Below are positions 25,052 through 35,262 of a stretch of DNA of 39,919 nt, piece after piece; position 1 is the first letter of the stretch, and each line of letters starts with the position of its first letter. The notes beneath the pieces were generated by a model, which saw nothing but the letters and a program-made list of their open reading frames with translations, had not been told where the DNA came from and did not search any database. Source of the DNA: Alicyclobacillus suci (lineage in GTDB: Bacteria > Bacillota > Bacilli > Alicyclobacillales > Alicyclobacillaceae); the NCBI RefSeq assembly GCF_017329615.1, contig NZ_JAFMTW010000033.1, positions 1-39,919 of the forward strand, given 5' to 3'. The translations under genes were made by a program, and so were the position numbers.

Positions 25052-26046
25052 TCACGATGGCCGTAGATGCGATGGGTGGGGATTACGCGCCCAACGCGCC
25101 GGTAGAAGCCGTGTGCCAAGCTGCTACATCGTTTTCCGACACACGGTTTGTGTTGATTGGGGACGAATCACAGATTTTGGCGGCGGTAAAGGGGAATCTT
25201 CCGAACAACGTGACGCTGAAGCATACCGATGTAGTCATTGAAGGGGATGACGAACCGGTTCGAGCGGTTCGTCGCAAACCTGAATCTTCCCTGGTTTTGG
25301 CCGCCAAAATGGTTGCGGATGGGGAAGCGGATGTGATGGTCTCCGCCGGTAATACGGGGGCGATTATGGCTGCGGGCATGCTCGTTATCGGTCGGCTGCC
25401 AAGCGTTGACCGTCCCGCGTTGGCGCCGGTTCTACCGACGTTTGATGGAAGAGGGGTTCTACTCCTTGATGCTGGGGCAACGATGGACGCTTCGGCAGAA
25501 AATCTTGTGACCTATGCATATATGGCTACAGAATATGCCAAGCATGTTCTCGATATTGAGAACCCACGCGTGGGATTGCTCAATGTTGGAACAGAAGATA
25601 CCAAGGGCAATGCGGTTGTAAAGCAGACCTTTTCACTACTCACGCAATCACGGCTGAACTTTGTCGGCAATGTCGAAGCACGTGAAATGATGGCAGGGTC
25701 AGTTGCTGACGTCGTCGTCTGTGACGGTTTTGTTGGCAACGTCGTGTTGAAGTTGGCGGAGGGCATTGGATTAGGGCTGTTCAGCGGCATTAAAGAGACG
25801 CTGACATCGAGTTTGATGACGCGCATCGCAGGGGGGCTCATCCGTGGTAAACTGCGGGGGTTCCGTGATAGATATGATTGGGCTGAGCACGGTGGCGCTC
25901 CCTTTCTGGGCGTTGCGGGCGGCTTGATTAAGGCGCATGGCAGTAGCAATGCGCGCGCTTGGTATATGGCGTTATCGCAAGGTCGGAAGTTTATTGCAAA
26001 CGACGTCTTAACAAAGTTGTCGGCTGCGATGGAAGAGCGCAAGTGA
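25048..26046 (+). CDS. plsX: Phosphate acyltransferase PlsX
   Basis: Makes acyl-phosphate from acyl-ACP for PlsY, the first step of phospholipid synthesis in Firmicutes. Family motifs are MAVDAMGGDYAPNAPVEA at the start, VSAGNTGAIMAAG, NVGTEDTKGN, and the C-terminal HGGAPFLGVAGGLIKAHG. The start is a GTG at 25048 that overlaps the fapR stop, with GAGGGGGAAG seven bases upstream; the ATG at 25057 is too far from it. 332 aa. Its place between fapR and fabD fits the FapR regulon. Confidence 0.96.
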   Translation: MITMAVDAMGGDYAPNAPVEAVCQAATSFSDTRFVLIGDESQILAAVKGNLPNNVTLKHTDVVIEGDDEPVRAVRRKPESSLVLAAKMVADGEADVMVSAGNTGAIMAAGMLVIGRLPSVDRPALAPVLPTFDGRGVLLLDAGATMDASAENLVTYAYMATEYAKHVLDIENPRVGLLNVGTEDTKGNAVVKQTFSLLTQSRLNFVGNVEAREMMAGSVADVVVCDGFVGNVVLKLAEGIGLGLFSGIKETLTSSLMTRIAGGLIRGKLRGFRDRYDWAEHGGAPFLGVAGGLIKAHGSSNARAWYMALSQGRKFIANDVLTKLSAAMEERK

Positions 26047-26068
26047 CCATACATTAGGAGGAACACAC

Positions 26069-27010
26069 ATGTTGACGGGAATCGTCTTCCCAGGACAAGG
26101 TTCTCAGTATGTAGGGATGGGTAAATCCCTGATTGAGGCGTATCCGACTGCCCGTAGGACATTCGAGGAAGCGGACGAAAGACTAGGGTTTCATTTGACC
26201 AAATTGTGTCTGGAGGGCCCGGAGGAACAATTGCGGCTCACCTATCATACGCAGCCGGCGCTGTTGACGGCGAGTATCGCATTTTACCGCGTTCTCACTG
26301 AACGTGTAGAACTAAATCCAATTGTAGCAGCTGGACATAGCCTGGGCGAATATAGCGCGTTGGTGGCAGCGGGTGCAATGGCATTTGGCGATGCGGTACA
26401 TCTCGTACATAGACGGGGGCAACTGATGGACGAAGCGGTTCCCGCTGGACAGGGCGCGATGGCGGCCGTCCTCGGATTGGATGAAGAACCGCTCACCTCC
26501 GTGTGTGCACAAGTGATGGAACAGACGGGCGAAGTCGTGGAGTTGGCGAATCTTAACTGCCCGGGTCAAATTGTTATCTCAGGGACGGCTGCTGGTGTCC
26601 AGGTTGCTGCCACACTAGCCAAGGAACAAGGCGCCAAACGGGTGATTCCGTTGACTGTCAGTGGGCCGTTCCACTGTCGTTTGATGCGCGCGGCCGCCGA
26701 TTCGTTTGGCGCGCTGTTGGACGCGACTGTGATTCAAGACGCATCGATTCCAGTGGTCGCGAACGTCGATGCAGTGGCCAATAAGGATGCATCGCAGATT
26801 CGGGAGGCGCTCAAGCGGCAGTTGTACTCTCCGGTGCGGTGGACGGACGATGTGCAGGCGATGCGCCGCATGGGCGTGGAACGGATTGTGGAGATTGGGC
26901 CTGGGACCGTCCTTTCTGGCTTAATCCGCAAAATTGATAGAGGGATTTCAACGGCGCATGTGGAAGATGAAGCTACACTTGCGGAAGTGATTGAACTGTT
27001 CAGCAACTAG
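26069..27010 (+). CDS. fabD: Malonyl-CoA:ACP transacylase
   Basis: Moves malonyl from CoA to ACP for fatty acid elongation. It shows FPGQGSQYVGMG near the N-terminus, the nucleophile S91 in GHSLGE, the catalytic His region SGPFHCRLM (about residue 200), and EIGPGTVLSGLI at the end. 313 aa. AGGAGGAACAC lies just before the ATG. It is the third gene of the fap operon. No fabH is present next to it, unlike in many Bacilli. Confidence 0.97.
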   Translation: MLTGIVFPGQGSQYVGMGKSLIEAYPTARRTFEEADERLGFHLTKLCLEGPEEQLRLTYHTQPALLTASIAFYRVLTERVELNPIVAAGHSLGEYSALVAAGAMAFGDAVHLVHRRGQLMDEAVPAGQGAMAAVLGLDEEPLTSVCAQVMEQTGEVVELANLNCPGQIVISGTAAGVQVAATLAKEQGAKRVIPLTVSGPFHCRLMRAAADSFGALLDATVIQDASIPVVANVDAVANKDASQIREALKRQLYSPVRWTDDVQAMRRMGVERIVEIGPGTVLSGLIRKIDRGISTAHVEDEATLAEVIELFSN

Positions 27011-27022
27011 GAGGAACAGATT

Positions 27023-27757
27023 TTGTCTAAAGTATCGATTGTGACTGGGGCGTCGCGCGGAATTGGCCGTGCGATTGCCGTTGCGTTGGGCACCGGTGGT
27101 GGGTGCGTTGTAGTCAATTATCAGGGACGTCGAGATGCCGCCGAGGAGACGGCTGCGCAGATTGAGGCTGCTGGTGGCCGTGCGCAGATTGAACAGGCTG
27201 ACGTCAGTCAAGCCGATGGTGCGAAGCGACTAGTGGATGCGGCCGTTGCGACGTTTGGGCGGGTTGACGTTCTGGTCAACAACGCCGGTATCGCGCGCGA
27301 CGGACTGTTGATGCGCATGAGAGATGAAGATTGGGACGACGTGCTCAATACAAACTTGCGTGGGGCTTTTTATATGATTCGTCAGGTTTCCCGACCGATG
27401 ATGAAGGCTCGCAGTGGTCGGATTATCAACATTACTTCTGTCTCAGGGATCATTGGCAATCCAGGTCAGGCGAACTATGCTTCGGCCAAGGCGGGCATGA
27501 TTGGCCTGACCAAATCGGCAGCCAAGGAACTCGCGTCGCGCAATATCACCGTCAATGCCGTTGCGCCTGGCTACATTGCGACCGACATGACGGAGCAGTT
27601 GAGTGAGGATGTCACTCAGCAGATGTTAGGCGCTGTTCCACTCGGACGCCCTGGAACACCAGAAGATGTCGCTGCGGTTGTGGATTTTCTCGCATCGGAT
27701 GCGGCCAGTTACATTACTGGGCAAGTCTTCAATGTCGACGGCGGCATGGTCATGTAG
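27023..27757 (+). CDS. fabG: 3-oxoacyl-ACP reductase FabG
   Basis: NADPH-dependent reduction of 3-ketoacyl-ACP, the second step of each elongation round. This short-chain dehydrogenase has TGASRGIGRA (cofactor loop), NNAG and the catalytic residues S139, Y152 and K156. The C-terminal TGQVFNVDGGMVM is the usual FabG ending. 244 aa. It starts at a TTG (27023), eight bases after AGGAGG, and follows fabD by 12 bases. Confidence 0.96.
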   Translation: MSKVSIVTGASRGIGRAIAVALGTGGGCVVVNYQGRRDAAEETAAQIEAAGGRAQIEQADVSQADGAKRLVDAAVATFGRVDVLVNNAGIARDGLLMRMRDEDWDDVLNTNLRGAFYMIRQVSRPMMKARSGRIINITSVSGIIGNPGQANYASAKAGMIGLTKSAAKELASRNITVNAVAPGYIATDMTEQLSEDVTQQMLGAVPLGRPGTPEDVAAVVDFLASDAASYITGQVFNVDGGMVM

Positions 27758-27781
27758 TATACTGCTGAAGGAGGTGAGAGG

Positions 27782-28021
27782 ATGGCAAACGATACGTTTG
27801 ATCGTGTGAAAAAGATCATTGTCGACCGCTTAAGTGTCGATGAAGATAAGGTTACTATGGAAGCCACCTTTAAGGATGATCTTGGGGCGGATTCTTTGGA
27901 CATTGTCGAACTGATTATGGAATTGGAAGATGAGTTCGACTTAGAAATATCTGATGAAGATGCTGAGAAAATCAGCACGGTAGGTGATGTAGTTACATAC
28001 ATCAGCGCTCACCAAGAGTAA
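27782..28021 (+). CDS. acpP: Acyl carrier protein
   Basis: Acidic 79-residue carrier of growing acyl chains. S38 in [18 protein letters not shown] takes the 4'-phosphopantetheine arm. The ATG at 27782 lies behind GAAGGAGGTGAGAGG, one of the strongest ribosome binding sites in the window, fitting the high amount of ACP needed. It sits between fabG and fabF. Confidence 0.97.
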   Translation: MANDTFDRVKKIIVDRLSVDEDKVTMEATFKDDLGADSLDIVELIMELEDEFDLEISDEDAEKISTVGDVVTYISAHQE

Positions 28022-28091
28022 TCACACGCGTCACATTTGGACAGTCCCGTGCGCGAGCCGGGGCTGCTGTTATATAGAGGGGGGTGACAAC

Positions 28092-29333
28092 GTGACACGA
28101 AGAGTGGTGGTGACAGGTCTCGGTGTTGTGACACCCGTCGGGAACGATGTACCTACTTTTTGGGAAAGTCTACTCTCCGGTAAGTCGGGCATTCGAGAGA
28201 TTGACCGCTTTGACACAACAGATTATCCGACGAAAATCGCTGGGCTCGTGACGGATTTTCAGCCGGAGCGTTATATCGATAAAAAGGAAATTCGCCACAT
28301 GGACTTGTTCACACAGTATGCTGTGTGCGCAGCTCATGAAGCGGTGGAACATTCGGGACTTCAGATTACCGATGAGAACCGAGATCGGATAGGGGTTTAT
28401 ATCGGTTCAGGTATCGGAGGAATTGGCACGACGCTCAGCAACTATCGTGTGTTGCTTGAACGCGGTCCCAAACGTGTGAGCCCGTTCCTTGTACCAATGA
28501 TGATAAGTGACATGGCGGCTGGACAAGTCTCTATTGATTTTGGCTTACGCGGCCCGAATAGCGCGCCGGTGTCGGCGTGCGCGACGGGTTCGCATGCCAT
28601 TGGCGACGCGTTTAAATTGATTCAGCGCGGCGCGGCAGATGCGATGGTGGCTGGTGGTGCTGAAGCGGCTGTCGTTGATATCGCTTTGGCGGGATTCAGT
28701 AACATGAAGGCCCTGTCGACGCGCAACGATGACCCGACGAGAGCGAGCCGTCCATTTGACAAGGACCGCGATGGGTTTGTCATGGGCGAAGGCGCAGGCA
28801 TCTTGGTGCTTGAGGACCTTGAGTTTGCGCAGCGGCGCGGGGCCAACATCCTTGCTGAAATCGTCGGCTATGGTATGTCTGGGGACGCGTATCATGTCAC
28901 TGCGCCAGCGCCGGATGGCGATGGCGCGGTTCGTGTGATGTCTGCGGCAATTGCCGATGCGGGTATTGAGTTGACGGATATCGATTATATTAATGCACAT
29001 GGAACTTCTACAGAGTTTAACGACCGCATTGAGACACTCGCAGTGAAACGTCTGTTTGGTGAACATGCGTACAAGCTGGCGATGAGTTCCATCAAATCGA
29101 TGACGGGTCATTTGTTGGGCGCAGCTGGTGGCGTCGAAGGTGTCGCCTGCGTGTTGACGCTGAAGAATGGTATCATTCCGCCAACGACCAACTATGAAAC
29201 GCCAGATCCGGAATGCGATTTGGATTATGTGCCGAATACTGCCCGCAAATGTGACGTCCGATATGTCATGTCCAATTCATTTGGCTTCGGCGGCCATAAT
29301 GCGGCGTTGATTTTTAAGAAGTACGAACAGTAA
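28092..29333 (+). CDS. fabF: 3-oxoacyl-ACP synthase II
   Basis: Condenses malonyl-ACP with acyl-ACP for chain elongation. The thiolase-fold catalytic triad is visible: C163 (SACATGSH), H303 ([11 protein letters not shown]) and H340 ([11 protein letters not shown]). The C-terminal [16 protein letters not shown] is typical. 413 aa. It starts with a GTG at 28092 after GGGGGTGA. In Bacillus subtilis acpA is followed by rnc, so fabF lies between these genes here. Confidence 0.97.
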   Translation: MTRRVVVTGLGVVTPVGNDVPTFWESLLSGKSGIREIDRFDTTDYPTKIAGLVTDFQPERYIDKKEIRHMDLFTQYAVCAAHEAVEHSGLQITDENRDRIGVYIGSGIGGIGTTLSNYRVLLERGPKRVSPFLVPMMISDMAAGQVSIDFGLRGPNSAPVSACATGSHAIGDAFKLIQRGAADAMVAGGAEAAVVDIALAGFSNMKALSTRNDDPTRASRPFDKDRDGFVMGEGAGILVLEDLEFAQRRGANILAEIVGYGMSGDAYHVTAPAPDGDGAVRVMSAAIADAGIELTDIDYINAHGTSTEFNDRIETLAVKRLFGEHAYKLAMSSIKSMTGHLLGAAGGVEGVACVLTLKNGIIPPTTNYETPDPECDLDYVPNTARKCDVRYVMSNSFGFGGHNAALIFKKYEQ

Positions 29334-29421
29334 ACCTGTTTACGGATTCTTTAATTCCTACCGCTCAGGGCGACATAAGTGATGATGCCGAGACTGAGTA
29401 TTCTTTTGAGTTGATTGATGG

Positions 29422-29450
29422 CAAGCCCCTGGCGTTGACCGGGGGCTTTG
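29422..29450 (+). terminator. Possible weak terminator after fabF
   Basis: AGCCCCTGG pairs with CCGGGGGCT around a six-base loop (one G-T pair), but only TTT follows. It is in the 198-bp gap between fabF and rnc and may reduce, not stop, read-through. Confidence 0.5.
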
Positions 29451-29531
29451 CACCATTCAGGGTTTTGAGGGGACGCCGCTCGGATTGGCGCAGCGGCTGC
29501 GCCTCAAGATCTCCGACGGGGAGCGACAGAC

Positions 29532-30257
29532 ATGAAGTCCAAGTGGGATGAACTGCAGGACAATTTGAATATGCACTTTCAGGAAGTCAATTTATTAAAG
29601 CAGGCGTTTACGCACGCCTCTTATCGCAACGAACACCGAAAGGCGCAGATTCAAGATAACGAACGATTAGAGTTTTTGGGTGATGCGGTACTCGAACTGT
29701 TGATTAGCGATTTTCTCTTTCAGGCGTATCCGCATATGCCCGAAGGGGAGTTGACGCGAATGCGCGCAGCGATTGTCTGTGAGCCGTCACTCGTCATGTT
29801 CGCAAAACGCCTGCAGTTTGATGAGTATGTCCGTTTGGGTCGCGGTGAGGAAAGGTCTGGCGGACGGCGTCGCCCGGCTTTGTTAGCGGACGTGTTTGAG
29901 GCATTCCTCGGAGCTTTGTATATTGATCAGGGGATTGAGCGGGTTCGTGAGTTCGTCGATACGTACATTATCCCACACCTCGCGGATGCGAAGGTAGGCG
30001 TTGACTATAAGACAGCCTTGCAGGAATGGGTGCAGCAGCGTCTCGGCGTGTCGCTTCGGTATGTCATTGTCGAAGAGCGCGGCCCCGCTCACGCGAGAGA
30101 GTTTGTCGTACACGTTGCGGTAGGCGACACAGTGATGGGGATTGGCGCTGGTAAATCGAAGAAGGAAGCTGAGCAGCAGGCGGCTGCTGCAGCTTTGAAG
30201 TCGTTTATGGAGAGCGCTTCAGAGGAGCGGGACACGAGTGTATCTAAAACAGATTGA
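29532..30257 (+). CDS. rnc: Ribonuclease III
   Basis: Cuts double-stranded RNA, including the 16S and 23S rRNA precursors. The catalytic domain has the signature NERLEFLGDAVLELLISDF with the metal-binding Glu and Asp, and ADVFEAFLGALYIDQG. The double-stranded RNA-binding domain covers about the last 75 residues (DYKTALQEWVQQRL to KKEAEQQAAAAAL). 241 aa. GGGGAG precedes the ATG. It overlaps smc by 20 bases, a conserved rnc-smc coupling. Confidence 0.96.
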   Translation: MKSKWDELQDNLNMHFQEVNLLKQAFTHASYRNEHRKAQIQDNERLEFLGDAVLELLISDFLFQAYPHMPEGELTRMRAAIVCEPSLVMFAKRLQFDEYVRLGRGEERSGGRRRPALLADVFEAFLGALYIDQGIERVREFVDTYIIPHLADAKVGVDYKTALQEWVQQRLGVSLRYVIVEERGPAHAREFVVHVAVGDTVMGIGAGKSKKEAEQQAAAAALKSFMESASEERDTSVSKTD

Positions 30258-33200
30258 AATTATCGGGTTTAAGTCGTTTGCCGACAAAAGTAAGTTGGTG
30301 TTAGCGCCCGGTGTCACAGGTGTCGTAGGGCCAAATGGAAGCGGGAAGAGCAATATTGCCGACGCGATTCGATGGGTCTTGGGCGAACAGAGCGTTCGCA
30401 ACCTTCGCGGTAGTAAGATGGAGGACGTCATCTTTGCCGGCAGCGAGACTCGTAAACCCACCAATCTGTGTGAAGTGTCACTTGTACTCGACAACGAAGA
30501 CCGGCATTTGCAGGTTGTCTTTGACGAAGTCACGATTACGCGCCGCGTCTTCAGGTCTGGCGAGAGCGAATACTTTATCAATCGCCAACCATGCCGGCTG
30601 AAAGACATCCATGAACTGTTCATGGACACGGGTCTTGGACGCGATGCTTATTCCATTATCGGCCAAGGGAAAATTGAAGAAATGTTGTCGACGCGGGCGG
30701 AAGACCGTCGTGGTCCGTTTGAGGATGCCGCCGGAATTGTCAAATTTAAGCATCGCCGTCGGGAGGCTGAACGCAAACTTGAGGAGACGAAAGCGAATCT
30801 CGTTCGCGTTGAGGATATCCTCGCTGAACTAGAGGAACAGGTTGGACCGCTCGAACGTGAAAAGGAGCGGGCTGAGCGCTATCGCGAGTTTGTGGATGCA
30901 CTCCAAAAGGCGGAAATTGCGCTGCTGGTTGTGGAAATTGACAAGTTAAATGAACGATTTCAGCAAGCCACGCGCAGCGTGGCAGACCGACAAGCGGCGC
31001 GCGACCTGGCGCAGGTATCCGTGGCAGCGGCTGAAGCCAAATGGCAGCAGCAGCGTCAGGCGCTGGACGAACTCACACAGCAGGTCGAACAGTTGCAGCA
31101 ACACTACGTGGCCGTCGTCGAGCAGCGTCAGAAACAGCAAGGTGATTTGGCGTTAATCGAGCAGGAACTGGGGTATCTTGAGGAGACGGAGCGTACGCGT
31201 TTGACGCAACAGGCGCAGCACGCCGAGGAACTCAAGACCTTGGATGCGAGCATCGAGCAACTTCGCGCGTCGCATCAAGCAGCGGAAGGCAAGTTGCACG
31301 TTTTATCTGGGGAACTGGAGGTTGCTGCCGAAGGGTCGAAAGAGTCGCGGCGGGTTGAGATCTCCAATGAAATTGACAACCTCAATGCGGAGTATATTGA
31401 GGCCAATCACCGGGCGGCGACGTTGCGCAACGAGCTGAAAATGCTGGAGGAACAACTTCAGTCTGACGCCGGGAAACGAGCAAAATACGAGCAGGACGCA
31501 GCGCGTTGGACAGAGCAAATTGAACAGGCGAATCGCGCCATCGCCGAGGTTCAAGCTTCTATGCAGCAACTGACGCAGCAGCTCGAACAGGCTGCGGATG
31601 AAATTCGCACGTGCGACGCTGCTTATGAGGAGGCGACGGCGGCTGAGGCAAACGCCGTCGCGGAACTGCAGCAGGTGCGGGCGAGCATCCAAACGTTGTC
31701 GGCTCGTCATGATTTGCTGCGCGACTTAGAGGAAGGCTATGACGGTTATGCACTCGGGGTTCGAACCGTCATGCAGCAGGCCAGCCGCAATCGTCTGTCA
31801 GGGATTCACGGGACGGTCGCCGAACTTGTTCGCGTGCCAAAGGACGTCGAATTGGCTGTAGAAACGGCACTTGGTGGGGCGCTCCAGAACATTGTGGTGG
31901 CCACTGAAGCGGATGCGCGGGCCGCTATTCAAATGCTCAAACAGCGTCAGGCTGGGCGCGCGACGTTTATGCCAATTGACGTTATTCAATCCCGCCGCTT
32001 GCGCGATGCGGAGATTCAACGCGTGCGGGAACAAGCGGGATTTGTCGGGATTGCCAGTGATTTGGTGGACACCGATGCGGCATTTCGCTACGTTGTCGAG
32101 CATTTGCTCGGCAACGTAGTGGTCGCAGATACCTTGGAACATGCCAATGCGCTCGCGCGCGTGTTGCAATACCGTGTACGGATTGTCACGTACCAAGGGG
32201 ATGTTGTCGCACCAGGCGGTGTGATGAGTGGTGGGCATCACCAGCGTAAAGGACCAGGTCTGTTGGGCCGTTCGCGAGAGCGTACGGATCTCGAGGACAA
32301 GTTGGCCCAATTGCGCGCGCAAGAGGAAGCGTTGCGCGCGCAGCAAGCTAAGTTGCGATTGACCGTGACAGAGGCGCAGTCACGTCGGACAGAGGCACAA
32401 CGGGTATTGGAGCAGCACGCCACACAGCAGCAGGGGTTGGAAGTCACACTACGAGACCACGAGCACGCGAAGCGTTCCGCAGAGGAGCGTTTAGCGGCGC
32501 TGGAATGGGAATTTCATCAGTTGGCTTCAGGCAAAGAGGCGATTGCGCAGCGACATGAGGAAGCGGCGAGATCACTTGCTGAAACGGACGCGCTCCTGGT
32601 TACCATTGCCCAAGCGATGACTGCACAGCGCGAGGCGCTGGCGGAGTTCGAGAAACAGCAGCAGGTCATGCAGGAACGACTGACGGGGTTGCGCATTGAG
32701 GTCGCTACCTTGCGCCAGGAGCGAGATACGCTGCGCGTGCGCCTGGATGAGGCGCTTGAACGAAAGGCTCGCCTTCAAGAGTTGATGGCGAGTGCGGAGA
32801 CGGAGTCTCGCGCGTTTGCGGAGCGCAAGGCAAAGCTTCTGGCTCAGGCGCAAACGGCATCCGAACAGGTGACGACGTTGGTGGACGAGGTTTCCACCAG
32901 ACAATCGCACTTGGACGATGCCCGTCAGGCCCGACTGCAGTTAGAGGCTGAGGTGCGGCAGCTTGAGCAAGCGGTCAGCAAAGAACGTCAGGCGTTCGGA
33001 CAGGCTGAGGAACTGTTGCATCGGGTACAGGTGGCGGCCGAACGCGCCGATGCAGATCTGGCGCATGCACTGCAAAAAATGGGCGATTCCTTTGGTATGA
33101 CTTACGAGTGGGCCAAGGAGCGTTATCCGCTCACGACCACGCCGGAAGAACTGGAACGCGAGGTGCAACGGCTACGTCGGTCGCTGCAAGCACTGGGCGA

Positions 33201-33810
33201 CGTCAATCTTGGTGCCATTGAGGAGTACCAACGATTGGCGGAACGGATTGGCTTTTTAACCCAGCAGCGCGATGATCTCGTGTCTGCACAGGAGAAGCTC
33301 GACGAGCTGATTGAGGAAATTGACACGGAGATGGCAAACCGCTTTCTGGAGACGTTTTATCAAATTCAAGAGGAGTTTGCCAAATCCTTTGAGGTTCTAT
33401 TCGGGGGCGGGGAAGCGCGGTTGGAATTGACGCAACCGGATGACCCGCTGACGACGGGGATTGACGTTATCGCCAAACCGCCTGGCAAGCGCCTGCAGAA
33501 CCTGAATCTATTGTCCGGCGGCGAGCGAGCACTGACGGCGATGGCGCTCTTGTTTGCAATTTTGCGCGTGCGTCCGGTACCGTTTTGCGTGCTCGACGAG
33601 GTGGAGGCGGCGCTCGACGAGGCGAATGTCGCGCGGTTTGCCCAACAACTGCGCATGTTCGCTGGAGAGACGCAGTTTATCGTCATCACGCACCGACGCG
33701 GGACGATGGAAGAGGCGGATGCATTGTACGGGGTGACGATGCCAGAGCGTGGCGTTTCGTCACTGGTGAGTGTTCGATTGACGGACGATCTCGACTTTGA
33801 GACCGCGTGA
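30238..33810 (+). CDS. smc: Chromosome partition protein SMC
   Basis: Core ATPase of the SMC-ScpAB condensin that organises and separates sister chromosomes. The N-terminal head has Walker A GPNGSGKS (31-38). Two long Gln/Glu/Ala-rich coiled coils flank a hinge at about 500-670 (GYDGYALGVRTVMQ to VAPGGVMSGG). The C-terminal head has signature LLSGGERALTAM (about 1090-1100) and Walker B FCVLDEVEAALDEANV. 1190 aa, as expected. The start is a GTG inside the end of rnc with AGAGGAG upstream. Confidence 0.97.
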   Translation: MYLKQIEIIGFKSFADKSKLVLAPGVTGVVGPNGSGKSNIADAIRWVLGEQSVRNLRGSKMEDVIFAGSETRKPTNLCEVSLVLDNEDRHLQVVFDEVTITRRVFRSGESEYFINRQPCRLKDIHELFMDTGLGRDAYSIIGQGKIEEMLSTRAEDRRGPFEDAAGIVKFKHRRREAERKLEETKANLVRVEDILAELEEQVGPLEREKERAERYREFVDALQKAEIALLVVEIDKLNERFQQATRSVADRQAARDLAQVSVAAAEAKWQQQRQALDELTQQVEQLQQHYVAVVEQRQKQQGDLALIEQELGYLEETERTRLTQQAQHAEELKTLDASIEQLRASHQAAEGKLHVLSGELEVAAEGSKESRRVEISNEIDNLNAEYIEANHRAATLRNELKMLEEQLQSDAGKRAKYEQDAARWTEQIEQANRAIAEVQASMQQLTQQLEQAADEIRTCDAAYEEATAAEANAVAELQQVRASIQTLSARHDLLRDLEEGYDGYALGVRTVMQQASRNRLSGIHGTVAELVRVPKDVELAVETALGGALQNIVVATEADARAAIQMLKQRQAGRATFMPIDVIQSRRLRDAEIQRVREQAGFVGIASDLVDTDAAFRYVVEHLLGNVVVADTLEHANALARVLQYRVRIVTYQGDVVAPGGVMSGGHHQRKGPGLLGRSRERTDLEDKLAQLRAQEEALRAQQAKLRLTVTEAQSRRTEAQRVLEQHATQQQGLEVTLRDHEHAKRSAEERLAALEWEFHQLASGKEAIAQRHEEAARSLAETDALLVTIAQAMTAQREALAEFEKQQQVMQERLTGLRIEVATLRQERDTLRVRLDEALERKARLQELMASAETESRAFAERKAKLLAQAQTASEQVTTLVDEVSTRQSHLDDARQARLQLEAEVRQLEQAVSKERQAFGQAEELLHRVQVAAERADADLAHALQKMGDSFGMTYEWAKERYPLTTTPEELEREVQRLRRSLQALGDVNLGAIEEYQRLAERIGFLTQQRDDLVSAQEKLDELIEEIDTEMANRFLETFYQIQEEFAKSFEVLFGGGEARLELTQPDDPLTTGIDVIAKPPGKRLQNLNLLSGGERALTAMALLFAILRVRPVPFCVLDEVEAALDEANVARFAQQLRMFAGETQFIVITHRRGTMEEADALYGVTMPERGVSSLVSVRLTDDLDFETA

Positions 33811-33870
33811 GGGAACGAACTTGCGCGGTTTTCTGGTTGTTGGATGCCACTGTGAAAGGGGTAACGTGAC

Positions 33871-34782
33871 GTGGGGTTATTTGACCGCTTTAAAAAGGGT
33901 CTTCAGAAATCGAGGACGACGCTTGCGGAGCGGCTGGGCAGTGTTTTTCGCTCCCGCAAGTTGGACGAGTCGGTATATGAAGAGATGGAAGAGGCGTTTA
34001 TCGCTGCGGACATGGGCGTCGAGACGGCGATGGCCCTTGTCGAGAACGTGCGGACGCTGGCGCGCAAAAAGCGCATTGAGCAGGCTGAAGAGCTTCCGGA
34101 TTTGATGGTCGAGGCGATGTCCGCGATGCTCTCCGAGGCTGATAGCGACATGAATTTTGCCGCAGAGGGTCCGACACTTGTGTTGGTCGTGGGCGTCAAC
34201 GGCGCTGGCAAGACGACGACGATTGGCAAGTTGGCGAATTATTACTTGCAGCAGAACAAGCGTGTATTGTTGGCGGCTGCGGATACATTCCGGGCGGCTG
34301 CCATCGAGCAGTTGTTAGCCTGGGGCGAGCGTGCGGGGTGTGACGTGGTGCGGCATAGTCAGGGGGCCGATCCGGCTGCAGTCATTTACGACGCAATTCA
34401 AGCGGGCCGGTCGCGCAACGCGGATATCATTTTGTGCGATACGGCAGGTCGTTTACAAAACAAGACACACCTGATGGCGGAGCTTGCGAAGATTCACAAG
34501 GTAGCGGCGCGCGAATTGCCGGGATCGCCGCACGAAGTGCTCTTGGTACTCGATGGGACGACGGGCCAGAACGGACTCAACCAAGCCAAGGTATTCAAAG
34601 AAGTCGTCGACGTCACTGGCATTGTCGTCACGAAACTGGACGGCACGGCCAAGGGGGGCATCGTCGTGCCGATTGTGCATGAGCAGGGGATCCCTGTGAA
34701 ATGGATTGGCCTTGGCGAGCAGATAGACGACTTGCAACCTTTCGATGCACGTGCGTTTGCGGAGGCGGTGTGCCGTCCGTAA
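33871..34782 (+). CDS. ftsY: Signal recognition particle receptor FtsY
   Basis: Membrane-associated SRP GTPase that receives ribosome-nascent chain complexes from Ffh. The N domain comes first (about 1-100), then the G domain with GVNGAGKTTTIGKLA, DTFRAAA, DTAGRLQNK, TKLDGTAKGG and GLGEQIDDLQPF. The protein is short (303 aa), without the long acidic A domain of E. coli, as is normal in Bacilli. The start is a GTG at 33871, nine bases after AAAGGGG. smc-ftsY-ylxM-ffh is the conserved order. Confidence 0.97.
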   Translation: MGLFDRFKKGLQKSRTTLAERLGSVFRSRKLDESVYEEMEEAFIAADMGVETAMALVENVRTLARKKRIEQAEELPDLMVEAMSAMLSEADSDMNFAAEGPTLVLVVGVNGAGKTTTIGKLANYYLQQNKRVLLAAADTFRAAAIEQLLAWGERAGCDVVRHSQGADPAAVIYDAIQAGRSRNADIILCDTAGRLQNKTHLMAELAKIHKVAARELPGSPHEVLLVLDGTTGQNGLNQAKVFKEVVDVTGIVVTKLDGTAKGGIVVPIVHEQGIPVKWIGLGEQIDDLQPFDARAFAEAVCRP

Positions 34783-34860
34783 AACCGCCACGCCGCACGC
34801 GCGTTGGCACGAGAGGTAGCGGTTAGTGGCCGGTGAAGTCAAGGTGTAAAGGAGATATGC

Positions 34861-35262
34861 TTGACAGTGTCTTCTTCAGCGGATAATATGAATGAGGTCA
34901 CTCGAATGGGCGATTTGTACGACTTCTACGGTGCACTGCTGACAGAGCGGCAACGTCAGATTATTGAGATGTACCACGTTGAAGATTGGTCGCTCAGCGA
35001 GATTGCCGAATCGCTTTCTATTACGCGTCAAGCTGTTCACGACCAGCTGCGGCGCGCTGGCGAGCAGTTGGAACAGTATGAGGCTGTTTTACAATTGCGA
35101 GCGGCGGCACGGGCGCAGCAGGAAGCTTGGTCAAAGCTCGTGCGTGTTTGGGCGAAGGTTCGCCATGAACTTTCGGCGGCTTCGCAGAGGGAAATGGATG
35201 CGGCAATTGCGTCAATGAATCGGACGTCGCCAGGCTTTATGGGAGGTGAGGTAGATGCTTGA
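34861..35262 (+). CDS. ylxM: YlxM-family helix-turn-helix protein, SRP operon
   Basis: Small HTH protein encoded beside ffh in Firmicutes, thought to modulate the SRP pathway. It contains GDLYDFYGALLTERQRQII and the HTH-like WSLSEIAESLSITRQAVHDQ, similar to sigma-factor region 4. 133 aa with an extra Ala/Gln-rich C-terminal part. The start is TTG at 34861, six bases after AAAGGAG; the ATG at 34888 lacks such a site. It overlaps ffh by eight bases. Confidence 0.9.
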   Translation: MTVSSSADNMNEVTRMGDLYDFYGALLTERQRQIIEMYHVEDWSLSEIAESLSITRQAVHDQLRRAGEQLEQYEAVLQLRAAARAQQEAWSKLVRVWAKVRHELSAASQREMDAAIASMNRTSPGFMGGEVDA